This document shows, piece by piece, positions 5,780 through 12,005 of a stretch of 19,000 nt of DNA. Both the position numbers and the translations under genes were made by a program. Source of the DNA: an uncultured Collinsella sp. (GTDB taxonomy: Bacteria > Actinomycetota > Coriobacteriia > Coriobacteriales > Coriobacteriaceae). The stretch's first letter is position 1; each line of letters begins with the position of its first letter. Where the stretch lies: assembly GCA_958405565.1 (NCBI GenBank), contig CATYEN010000048.1, positions 1 through 19,000 on the forward strand, given 5' to 3'. Under the pieces are notes generated by a model. It saw only the letters and a program-made list of their open reading frames with translations, was not told where the DNA came from and did not search any database.

Positions 5780-8530
5780 ATGTCTGACAAGCGCCGTACC
5801 TTTGCCGTCATCGACGGCAACTCGCTCATGCATCGCGCCTTCCACGCCGTGCCGCCGACCATGAACGCGCCGGACGGTCGCCCCACCAACGCGATCTTTG
5901 GTTTTCTGAACATGTTCCTCAAGATGATCGATGCCTTTAACCCCGACGGTGTGGTCGTGGCGTTTGATAAAGGCAAGCCGCGCGTGCGCATGGAGATGCT
6001 GCCGCAGTATAAGGCGCAGCGCCCGCCCATGGATCCCGACCTGCATGCGCAGTTCCCTATGATCAAGGAGCTGCTCGGTGCGCTCAACGTGCCGATTCTG
6101 CAGTCCGAGGGCTGGGAAGGCGACGATATCCTGGGAACCATGGCGCGCCTGGGCGAGGAGGCCGGCTGCGACATGCTGCTGGTGACCGGCGACCGCGACA
6201 TGTATCAGCTTGTGACCGAGCACGTTAACGTGGTCTCGACTCGCAAGGGCCTGTCCGACGTGGCGATCATGACGCCCGAGAGCGTGGATGACCTGTATCA
6301 CGGCATCACGCCGGCGCTCGTGCCCGATTTTTACGGTCTGAAGGGCGATACGTCGGACAATATTCCCGGCGTACCGGGCATCGGCCCCAAAAAGGCGAGC
6401 GCGCTCATCGCGCAGTACGGCAGCCTGGACGAGGTCATCGCGCATGCTGATGAGGTCAAGGGCAAGATGGGCGAGAACCTGCGTGCGCACATCGACGACG
6501 CGCTGCTGAGCCGCAAGGTTGCAACCATTCGCACCGATGCGCCTGTTGAGCTCGACTTTGACGCGACATCCTTCCCGGCGTTTTCTGCCGATGAGGTGTC
6601 CGCGGCGCTGGGTACGCTTGGTATCACCGCCATGCAGAACCGTTTCTTGGCGCTGATCGGTGACGAGGGTGGCGCTGCTGCCGCTGCTAGCACGTTTGAG
6701 ATGCCCACGATTGAGCGCACCGCTGCCGGCGATGCCGAGGCGCTTGCTGCCGTGGCGTCCGAGGTTGCCCGTGCGATCGAGGCGGGCGAGTGGGTCGCCG
6801 CCGTGGTGGACGACGACAAGGAAGAGGGCGCGCTCTTTGGACTGACGCGCACACTGTGGTTGGCGACGTCCAAGGGCCTGTTCGCGCTCGAGGAAGCCGA
6901 TGACGGCACGCCTGCCGCTGTCGAGGGCTTCAACTTCGTCCACGGCGTGATCGCCGGCGTACTTGCGCGCCTGTTTATGGAGGGCCGTGTGGCGAGCCCG
7001 GATACGAAGGCGCTGCTGCACGAGCTTTCGCCCATCGATTCTTCTGAGCCCGAGCTCATGGACCCGTTGTCAGTCGATTCTACGCGCATCTTCGATACCG
7101 TGGTGGCTGCCTATCTGCTGGATTCCGATCGTTCCGAGTTCGATGAGGCATATCTTGCCGATACGTATTTGCAGATGGCGTTGCCTGCGGCGCGCGGCGC
7201 AGAGGGTGCTGGTGAGAACGCTCCGGTGCCAGCCGCCCGTACTGCGGCCCTGACACTGGCGCTGGTCGCACCGCTGCGCGAGTGCATGGCCCGCGAGAAT
7301 GCCGCCAATGTGTTCGATGGCATCGAGATGCCGCTCGTTCCGGTACTTGCCAAGATGGAGCGCGCGGGCATGCTCGTGGATCCCGATCGGCTGCGCAGCC
7401 TGTCCGAGGGTCTGGCGACCCAGATCACCGAGGTCGAGCGCAGCATTCGTGACCTGGCAGGCGACGAGACCTTTAACATCGGCAGCCCCATGCAGCTCTC
7501 GCACGTGCTGTTTGATGTTATGGGGCTTCCGACCAAGGGCCTAAAAAAGACCAAGCGCGGCTACTATTCGACCAACGCCAAGGTGCTGAGCGACCTTGCC
7601 CGCGACCACGAGATCGTGCGCCTGATTTTGGACTGGCGTGAGAAGTCCAAGATTAAGTCGACCTATCTGGACACGCTAGGTCCGCTGCGCCGTGGTGACG
7701 GGCGTGTGCACACCACGTACAACCAGACCATCACCGCGACGGGGCGCCTGTCTTCGAGCGACCCCAATCTGCAAAACATTCCGACGCGCTCGGAGCTGGG
7801 GCGTACCGTCAAGACGGCGTTTTCGGCGGGCGAGGGAAGCGTCTTTTTGGCGGTGGACTACTCGCAGATCGAGCTGCGCCTGCTCGCGCATCTTTCGGGC
7901 GACGAGCATCTGGTGCGCGCCTTCAACGAGGGCGAGGACTTCCATGCCGAGACGGCCGCGCGCGTATTTGGCGTGCCGGTGTCCGAGGTGACGCCCGACC
8001 TGCGCAGCCGCGCCAAGGCCGTGAACTTTGGCATCGTGTACGGTCAGCAGGCCTACGGTCTGTCGCAGTCGCTGCACATCTCGATGGCCGAGGCGCGCGA
8101 CATGATCGATCGCTACTACGAGGCCTACCCGGGCGTACGCACGTTCCTCGACAACGTGGTGGCGCGTGCCAAGCAGACGGGCTACGCCGAGACCATGTAC
8201 GGCCGCCGGCGTCATATTCCGGAGCTCAAAGCCAAAAACCCACAGCTCCGCGGCTTTGGTGAGCGCACGGCCATGAATCATCCCATGCAGGGCACCGCGG
8301 CCGACATCATCAAGATCGCCATGGCCCGCGTAAGCCGCCGCCTGGAAGAAGAGGGCTTTGCCGCCCACATGATCTTACAGGTGCACGACGAACTGGACTT
8401 TGAGTGCCCCGTCGACGAAGTCGAGCGCCTCACCGCCATGGTCCGCGACGTCATGGAACACGTAGTAGACCTCCGCGTACCGTTGATCGCCGAAGCCAGC
8501 ACCGGCATAACCTGGGCCGACGCGAAATAG
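5780..8530 (+). CDS. polA: DNA polymerase I
   Basis: A 916-residue repair and Okazaki-fragment-processing polymerase. The N-terminal 5'-3' nuclease (about 1-290) shows the metal-binding motifs EGDDILGT, TGDRDMYQLV and GLKGDTSDNIPG, then the helix-hairpin-helix GVPGIGPKKA. The middle (about 310-520) corresponds to the 3'-5' proofreading fold but lacks the DxE and other acidic ligands; only the FDTVVAAYLLDS stretch still looks like it. The C-terminal polymerase has motif A DYSQIELR (Asp693), motif B RSRAKAVNFGIVYG (Lys746) and motif C VHDE (Asp870). So it should polymerise and nick-translate but not proofread, as in Bacillus and Thermus Pol I. I chose ATG 5780, with GCGAGG 8 bases upstream, over an upstream GTG at 5741. 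It diverges from the M18 gene and has no operon partner. Confidence 0.97.
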   Translation: MSDKRRTFAVIDGNSLMHRAFHAVPPTMNAPDGRPTNAIFGFLNMFLKMIDAFNPDGVVVAFDKGKPRVRMEMLPQYKAQRPPMDPDLHAQFPMIKELLGALNVPILQSEGWEGDDILGTMARLGEEAGCDMLLVTGDRDMYQLVTEHVNVVSTRKGLSDVAIMTPESVDDLYHGITPALVPDFYGLKGDTSDNIPGVPGIGPKKASALIAQYGSLDEVIAHADEVKGKMGENLRAHIDDALLSRKVATIRTDAPVELDFDATSFPAFSADEVSAALGTLGITAMQNRFLALIGDEGGAAAAASTFEMPTIERTAAGDAEALAAVASEVARAIEAGEWVAAVVDDDKEEGALFGLTRTLWLATSKGLFALEEADDGTPAAVEGFNFVHGVIAGVLARLFMEGRVASPDTKALLHELSPIDSSEPELMDPLSVDSTRIFDTVVAAYLLDSDRSEFDEAYLADTYLQMALPAARGAEGAGENAPVPAARTAALTLALVAPLRECMARENAANVFDGIEMPLVPVLAKMERAGMLVDPDRLRSLSEGLATQITEVERSIRDLAGDETFNIGSPMQLSHVLFDVMGLPTKGLKKTKRGYYSTNAKVLSDLARDHEIVRLILDWREKSKIKSTYLDTLGPLRRGDGRVHTTYNQTITATGRLSSSDPNLQNIPTRSELGRTVKTAFSAGEGSVFLAVDYSQIELRLLAHLSGDEHLVRAFNEGEDFHAETAARVFGVPVSEVTPDLRSRAKAVNFGIVYGQQAYGLSQSLHISMAEARDMIDRYYEAYPGVRTFLDNVVARAKQTGYAETMYGRRRHIPELKAKNPQLRGFGERTAMNHPMQGTAADIIKIAMARVSRRLEEEGFAAHMILQVHDELDFECPVDEVERLTAMVRDVMEHVVDLRVPLIAEASTGITWADAK

Positions 8531-8587
8531 GGAAGCACTCCGTAAGGCAAGCTCGCCCAAGACGCAAGCCCTCACATACTTAAGATT

Positions 8588-8618
8588 TGGGACAAACACT
8601 ACTGATTAATTTGTCCCA
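8588..8618. repeat. Short perfect inverted repeat after polA
   Basis: TGGGACAAA (8588-8596) and TTTGTCCCA (8610-8618) form a perfect 9-bp stem around a 13-base loop. There is no T-run on either side. It is preceded by AGATT, and a second hairpin at 14298-14330 shares the AGATTT/TGGGACA wording. Confidence 0.7.
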
Positions 8619-8626
8619 CAGTAACC

Positions 8627-8667
8627 AAAACAGAGGGGAGCCCCTTCCAACAAGGAGCTCCCCTCTG
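8627..8667 (-). terminator. Hairpin terminator between polA and HAD gene
   Basis: CAGAGGGGAGC (8631-8641) pairs perfectly over 11 bp with 8657-8667, and an inner CCTT/AAGG helix extends it. On the minus strand it is followed by TTTTGG (8630-8625), so it best fits the HAD gene transcript. On the plus strand it could still slow polymerase leaving polA. Confidence 0.6.
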
Positions 8668-8734
8668 CTCAAATCATTTCAGCTAAGTATCCAGACACTC
8701 AAGACTCCATCTTAGCGGCAGGAAAGTAAACCTA

Positions 8735-8863
8735 GGGCCTGGCCGGGCGGCACGGGTTAACTTTTCGTAGATTCCGCACGCAAAGAAAGCCACTTAATGT
8801 GGCTTTCGTCTTGCGCAGGACCTGACCGAGCGAAAAGTTAACCCCTGCCGCCCGGCCAGGCCC
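8735..8863. repeat. Large nested inverted-repeat element
   Basis: Two 33-base arms (8735-8767 and 8831-8863) are complementary at 32 of 33 positions. Each arm joins a GGCC-rich outer half to a GGTTAACTTTTCG inner half. Inside lies a second perfect hairpin, GAAAGCCAC (8785-8793) with GTGGCTTTC (8799-8807), loop TTAAT. The flanks show no obvious target-site duplication. It starts 11 bases beyond the stop codon of the HAD gene. It may serve as a bidirectional terminator, a miniature mobile element or a structured RNA; the sequence does not decide. Confidence 0.85.
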
Positions 8864-8873
8864 GATGGGATGG

Positions 8874-9701
8874 CTAGCGAGCCGCCAAGATGGCGTCGAT
8901 GAGCGTCAGTACGCCCCCGTCGTTGTTGCTCGGAATGCGCCACTTGGCATGCGCGTTCATATGCTCCTCGGCATTGTCGACGATAAAGCTGTGACCGACG
9001 CGCTCCAGCATGGGAATATCGTTGTACGTGTCGCCCACGGCGGCGGCATCGGCGATGTCGATGCCGAGCTGCTCGCACAGATGCGCGACGCCGGCGCCCT
9101 TGTCGACGCCCAGGTTCATAAAGTCGATCCACTCGCGACCGGCATTGGTGACATAGAGCTGGTCGGAGAATGCGGGGTTGTAGGTCTCGCGGAACGCGGG
9201 CTCGGCATCGTAGGCAGGAAAGAAGATCGAGATCTTATTGGACTCGATGTCGAGGCCCTCAAAAGTGTCGACGTAGTTAATCGTGTTGTAGTAGACGCTG
9301 ATCTCGTCGTGATACTGGTGGTCGCGGGCAAGCACATAGAACTCGTCGTAGCAGCACAGGACGGGAACGGCGCGCGGGTCCTCCGAGGCACGGGCGAGTA
9401 CCTGCTGGTACAGCGCCACATCGATGTTGCTCTTATAGATATAGTTGTCGCGATAGATGACGCAGGCTCCGTTGTCGGGGCAAAAAGCGAGGCGGTTCTT
9501 AATGCCCTCGAACATTTCCTCGAGCTTGGGGGCCGGGCGTCCACTGGCAGGGCAGAATACGATGCCAGCGTCGGCGAGCTTGTCCAGACGCTCATCGAGG
9601 CCCTGAGGCAGCACGCGCTCGTCGGTGAGAAGCGTCTTGTCCATATCGACGGCGAGAATCTTAATCTTGCCGATATTGGCATCTGATTCGTAAGTTTGCA
9701 T
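8874..9701 (-). CDS. Cof-type HAD-IIB family hydrolase
   Basis: A 275-residue cytoplasmic phosphatase of the haloacid dehalogenase superfamily, subclass IIB (Cof/YbiV-like), which usually act on sugar phosphates or similar small phosphates. Motif I is VDMDKTLL (nucleophile Asp19, acid/base Asp21), motif II PASGR, motif III the lysine of VDKGAG, and motif IV GDTYNDIPML. The large C2 cap lies between motifs II and III (about residues 80-195). Length is typical (260-290). The ATG at 9701 has AAAGG about 9 bases upstream. A TATAAC -10-like box lies at 9742-9737 on the minus strand but no good -35 accompanies it. It is divergent from the argG leader. The substrate cannot be predicted. Confidence 0.93.
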   Translation of the reverse strand: MQTYESDANIGKIKILAVDMDKTLLTDERVLPQGLDERLDKLADAGIVFCPASGRPAPKLEEMFEGIKNRLAFCPDNGACVIYRDNYIYKSNIDVALYQQVLARASEDPRAVPVLCCYDEFYVLARDHQYHDEISVYYNTINYVDTFEGLDIESNKISIFFPAYDAEPAFRETYNPAFSDQLYVTNAGREWIDFMNLGVDKGAGVAHLCEQLGIDIADAAAVGDTYNDIPMLERVGHSFIVDNAEEHMNAHAKWRIPSNNDGGVLTLIDAILAAR

Positions 9702-9811
9702 AAAAGCGCGCCTTTCGTTTCGAGATTGTTTCAGACGTTATAATCATTAACTAGTAGTCGGGCGTATTTTCGCAGGATTGACGCGTATTTGCACCACTCT
9801 TCACAAAGTAA

Positions 9812-9826
9812 TGAAAAAACTTTTCA
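9812..9826. promoter_or_regulatory. Candidate operator upstream of the argG leader promoter
   Basis: TGAAAA (9812-9817), a three-base centre and TTTTCA (9821-9826) make a perfect 15-bp palindrome about 20 bases upstream of the likely -35 box. The TGAA...TTCA outline resembles an ArgR box, but the spacing is one base longer than the 14-bp TGAAT-4-ATTCA core. A following TTTGAA (9831-9836) may be an extra half-site. No argR gene is in the window. Confidence 0.25.
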
Positions 9827-9844
9827 GAAATTTGAATTTGTCGC

Positions 9845-9872
9845 TTGTGCAGCAAGCACTTTAGCGTATGAT
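9845..9872 (+). promoter_or_regulatory. Likely promoter of the argG leader
   Basis: TTGTGC (9845-9850) and TATGAT (9867-9872) are separated by 16 bases, a good housekeeping-type promoter. Transcription would begin near 9879, giving a leader of about 380 bases before argG and about 97 bases before the leader peptide. A short inverted repeat, GCTTG-5-CAAGC (9844-9858), overlaps the -35 box. Confidence 0.55.
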
Positions 9873-9975
9873 AGCGACCATCGAAAACGGAGACGGCAAA
9901 AGCGCCGTTTACCGAGGAAAAGGTACCGTTTGCGATATATGAATTGCGCCCGGCGATACGTGAAAGGAGAGGCAG

Positions 9976-10050
9976 ATGCAGTTCGTAAAGATCATCACCA
10001 CTGCAGACAATGCCATCCGACGCCAGCGCGCAATTTCCCGACGACGATAA
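9976..10050 (+). CDS. Arginine-rich leader peptide of argG
   Basis: A 24-codon ORF starts with ATG 9976, about 5 bases after the strong ribosome site AAAGGAGAGG (9963-9972), and ends with TAA at 10048-10050. Six of its last ten codons are arginine: CGA CGC (10018-10023), CGC (10027-10029) and CGA CGA CGA (10039-10047), so the peptide ends IRRQRAISRRR. Four of the six are CGA, whereas the arginine codons of argG appear to be all CGC or CGT. The last three Arg codons lie in the 5' arm of the following terminator hairpin. Composition, size, ribosome site and position before an arginine-synthesis gene all fit a regulatory peptide that senses charged tRNA-Arg by ribosome stalling. It is too short to judge by homology. 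Whether it is translated is inferred. Confidence 0.75.
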   Translation: MQFVKIITTADNAIRRQRAISRRR

Positions 10051-10115
10051 CAATCGTCTCTGTCCGCATGGGGCGAAATGCCTCAACAGAGTCATTTTGA
10101 GGTCGTCGGGTTTTT
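10037..10115 (+). terminator. Arginine attenuator of argG
   Basis: CCCGACGAC (10037-10045) and GTCGTCGGG (10102-10110) form a perfect 9-bp helix, and TTTTT follows immediately (10111-10115). The 56-base apical part can fold on its own, with CTCTGT (10058-10063) pairing ACAGAG (10086-10091) and GCAT/ATGC inside. Competing helices exist: GACGAT (10043-10048) with ATCGTC (10053-10058), and CCTCAA (10081-10086) with TTGAGG (10097-10102). A ribosome stalled on the arginine codons would cover the 5' arm and prevent termination, letting argG be transcribed when arginine is scarce. The pairing is seen; the mechanism is inferred. Confidence 0.7.
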
Positions 10116-10256
10116 AGCACGACATAGCCGCATGTTTCTAGGGCATGCCTGTGCTGCATTCTGCTGAATAACCTGATATTGCACGGTTTTTGACCTCAGG
10201 GTGACTTGCAACTGACCGATGTTCTAACTAGCTACCAAGGGCGAAAGGAAACAGCC

Positions 10257-11483
10257 ATGAGCAAGGAAAAAGTCGTTCTCGCATATTCCGGTGGTCTTGA
10301 TACATCCGTATGTGTCAAGTGGTTGCAGGATGAGAAGAATCTCGATGTCGTTTGCGTCTGCGGCAACGTGGGCCAGGAGGAGACCGGCCTGGATGCCAAG
10401 AAGCAGAAGGCCCTCGACCTGGGCGTTCTGGACTGCCAGGTGCTCGACCTGCGCGATGAGTTCTCCGATGAGTTCCTGACCAAGGCCATCGCCGCCAACT
10501 CCATGTACGAGAACAAGTACCCGCTGCTCTCCGCCCTGTCCCGCCCGCTGCTTGCCAAGAAGCTCGTCGAGGTCGCCCACGAGTTCGGCGCCACCTATGT
10601 CGCCCACGGCTGCACTGGCAAGGGCAACGACCAGGTTCGTTTTGAGGCCGCCGTCAAGGCCCTCGACCCCGAGCTCAAGGTTATCGCCCCTGTTCGTGAG
10701 TGGGATCTGAAGTGCCGTCCGGACGAGGTCGCCTACGCCCACGCCCACAACGTGCCGGTTCCCGAGGGTGCCAACGACAACCCCTATTCCATCGATGACA
10801 ACCTGTGGGGGCGCGCCATCGAGTGCGGTCACCTGGAGGATCCCTGGAACGAGCCGCTTGACGACGCCTGGGTTATGACCAAGAACCCCGAGGACACGCC
10901 CGATACCCCGACCTACACCGAGATCGAGTTTGAGGCCGGCAAGCCCGTCGCCGTCGACGGCAAGAAGATGAAGCTCTCCGAGATCGTCATCGCGCTCAAC
11001 AAGATCTCCGGCGACAACGGCTTTGGCCGTCTGGATCTGGTCGAGGATCGTCTGGTGGGCCTCAAGAGCCGCGAGTGCTACGAGGTTCCCGGCGCCCTGA
11101 CGCTCATCACCGCCCACAAGGCGCTCGAGGACATCTGCGTCGAGGGTGACCTGCTCAAGACTAAGATTAAGCTCGAGCAGGATTGGGCTACCGCTGTGTA
11201 CAACGGCCAGTGGTACAGTCCGCTCAAGAACGCGCTCGACGCCTTTATGGCCGATACCCAGAAATTCGTCACCGGTACTGTCCGTCTGAAGTTCTTTAAG
11301 GGCAACTGCCATGTCGTCGGCCGCAAGAGCCCCTTCAGCCTCTACGACTACGGTCTGGCTACCTACGACCGCGACACCACGTTTGACGAGAAGGCCAGCG
11401 CCGGCTTTATCGAGATCGATACGCTGTCGCTTAAGACGTGGGCAAAGGTCCAGGGTCCCAGCTCTGCTGCCGCCCAGGCCTAG
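10257..11483 (+). CDS. argG: Argininosuccinate synthase
   Basis: A 408-residue cytoplasmic enzyme that joins citrulline and aspartate, with ATP cleaved to AMP and PPi, to form argininosuccinate. The N-terminal PP-loop AYSGGLDTS (residues 9-17) and the downstream AHGCTGKGNDQVRFE segment are diagnostic. Length fits the family (about 400). ATG 10257 follows AAAGGA by about 8 bases. The gene is preceded by a roughly 380-base leader holding an arginine-rich leader peptide and a terminator, so arginine-responsive attenuation is likely. It is followed at 11637 by a strong hairpin, and argH begins about 520 bases later, so the two arginine genes are neighbours but probably not one simple transcript. 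Codon use is strongly biased to C-ending codons, suggesting high expression. Confidence 0.98.
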   Translation: MSKEKVVLAYSGGLDTSVCVKWLQDEKNLDVVCVCGNVGQEETGLDAKKQKALDLGVLDCQVLDLRDEFSDEFLTKAIAANSMYENKYPLLSALSRPLLAKKLVEVAHEFGATYVAHGCTGKGNDQVRFEAAVKALDPELKVIAPVREWDLKCRPDEVAYAHAHNVPVPEGANDNPYSIDDNLWGRAIECGHLEDPWNEPLDDAWVMTKNPEDTPDTPTYTEIEFEAGKPVAVDGKKMKLSEIVIALNKISGDNGFGRLDLVEDRLVGLKSRECYEVPGALTLITAHKALEDICVEGDLLKTKIKLEQDWATAVYNGQWYSPLKNALDAFMADTQKFVTGTVRLKFFKGNCHVVGRKSPFSLYDYGLATYDRDTTFDEKASAGFIEIDTLSLKTWAKVQGPSSAAAQA

Positions 11484-11636
11484 CGCCTCCTTCCCTTGGT
11501 ATCCGCGCGGCCCATCCGCGTGATACATAACGGGCGCACGGGGTCCCTACCTTTCGTTATGCTTGCTGACACTTCTTAACATCGGTGGCCCCTACGTTCC
11601 GCCCGCATATATGATGCCGCGACTGCGGCTGAGTCC

Positions 11637-11672
11637 GAGCCCCGCCGGGGTTGTCCGGCGGGGCTCCTTCTA
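11637..11672 (+). terminator. Terminator after argG
   Basis: GAGCCCCGCCGG (11637-11648) and CCGGCGGGGCTC (11655-11666) form a perfect 12-bp GC-rich stem with a six-base loop, followed by CTTCTATC. The T-run is broken, but the stem is very stable. The preceding stretch (11484-11636) has weaker hairpins, one at 11501-11525 (CGCGCGG with CCGCGTG), and no gene that I can support. Confidence 0.65.
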
Positions 11673-11716
11673 TCAATTTGGCGGCTCTGCGCCCATATAT
11701 ATGAGGAGTATCCATT

Positions 11717-11887
11717 ATGTTCAATGCTATCGCGCATGCTTTACTTTCCCTCGCGCCCGAGCTCGATGCTGCAAAGGTCGAGGACGTCCCTATGAGCCTG
11801 AAGGCTTGGATTGACGGTTCGCAGGGCAACATTCGGAGGGAGACGTTGGGTGCCAAGTGCATGGTGCGTCACTTCTTTGCAAATTAG
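11717..11887 (+). CDS. Possible small protein between argG and argH
   Basis: A 56-residue ORF starting ATG 11717 has GAGGAG (11703-11708) exactly 8 bases upstream and ends TAG at 11885-11887. The product starts MFNAIAHALLSLAPELDAAK, likely an amphipathic helix, and ends with a basic part containing IRRETLGAK and VRHFFAN. It has no signal peptide or transmembrane segment and contains a single cysteine. I do not recognise it. It is not arginine-rich enough to be another leader peptide and lies about 120 bases before argH. It could be a genuine small protein, the remnant of a larger gene, or chance. The good ribosome site is the main argument for it. Confidence 0.45.
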   Translation: MFNAIAHALLSLAPELDAAKVEDVPMSLKAWIDGSQGNIRRETLGAKCMVRHFFAN

Positions 11888-12005
11888 CTACATGGCCCCG
11901 CGCACAGTGGGGAATGTGTAAAACTAGCGGTTGAAAAATCGCTTTAGCGACATGGCGTATTGCTTTGGGCGCTTGTTTTGGTAATTGGAGAAAGGGGACG
12001 GTTCC

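Larger units (their letters stand above)
8531..8873. other. Intergenic space between convergent polA and HAD gene
   Basis: This 343-base space has no credible gene. It holds three separate inverted repeats, listed individually (8588-8618, 8627-8667, 8735-8863). None has a long T-run on the polA strand, so the polA 3' end is not obvious from sequence alone. Confidence 0.8.

Noticed and set aside
5614..6201. Extended N-terminus of the M18 aminopeptidase
   Set aside because: The frame stays open into antisense polA, but the ATG at 5613 has a good ribosome site and gives the family length.
9868..9942. A 24-codon ORF overlapping the argG leader promoter
   Set aside because: Its ATG lies within the likely -10 box and no ribosome site precedes it, so it would not be on the transcript.
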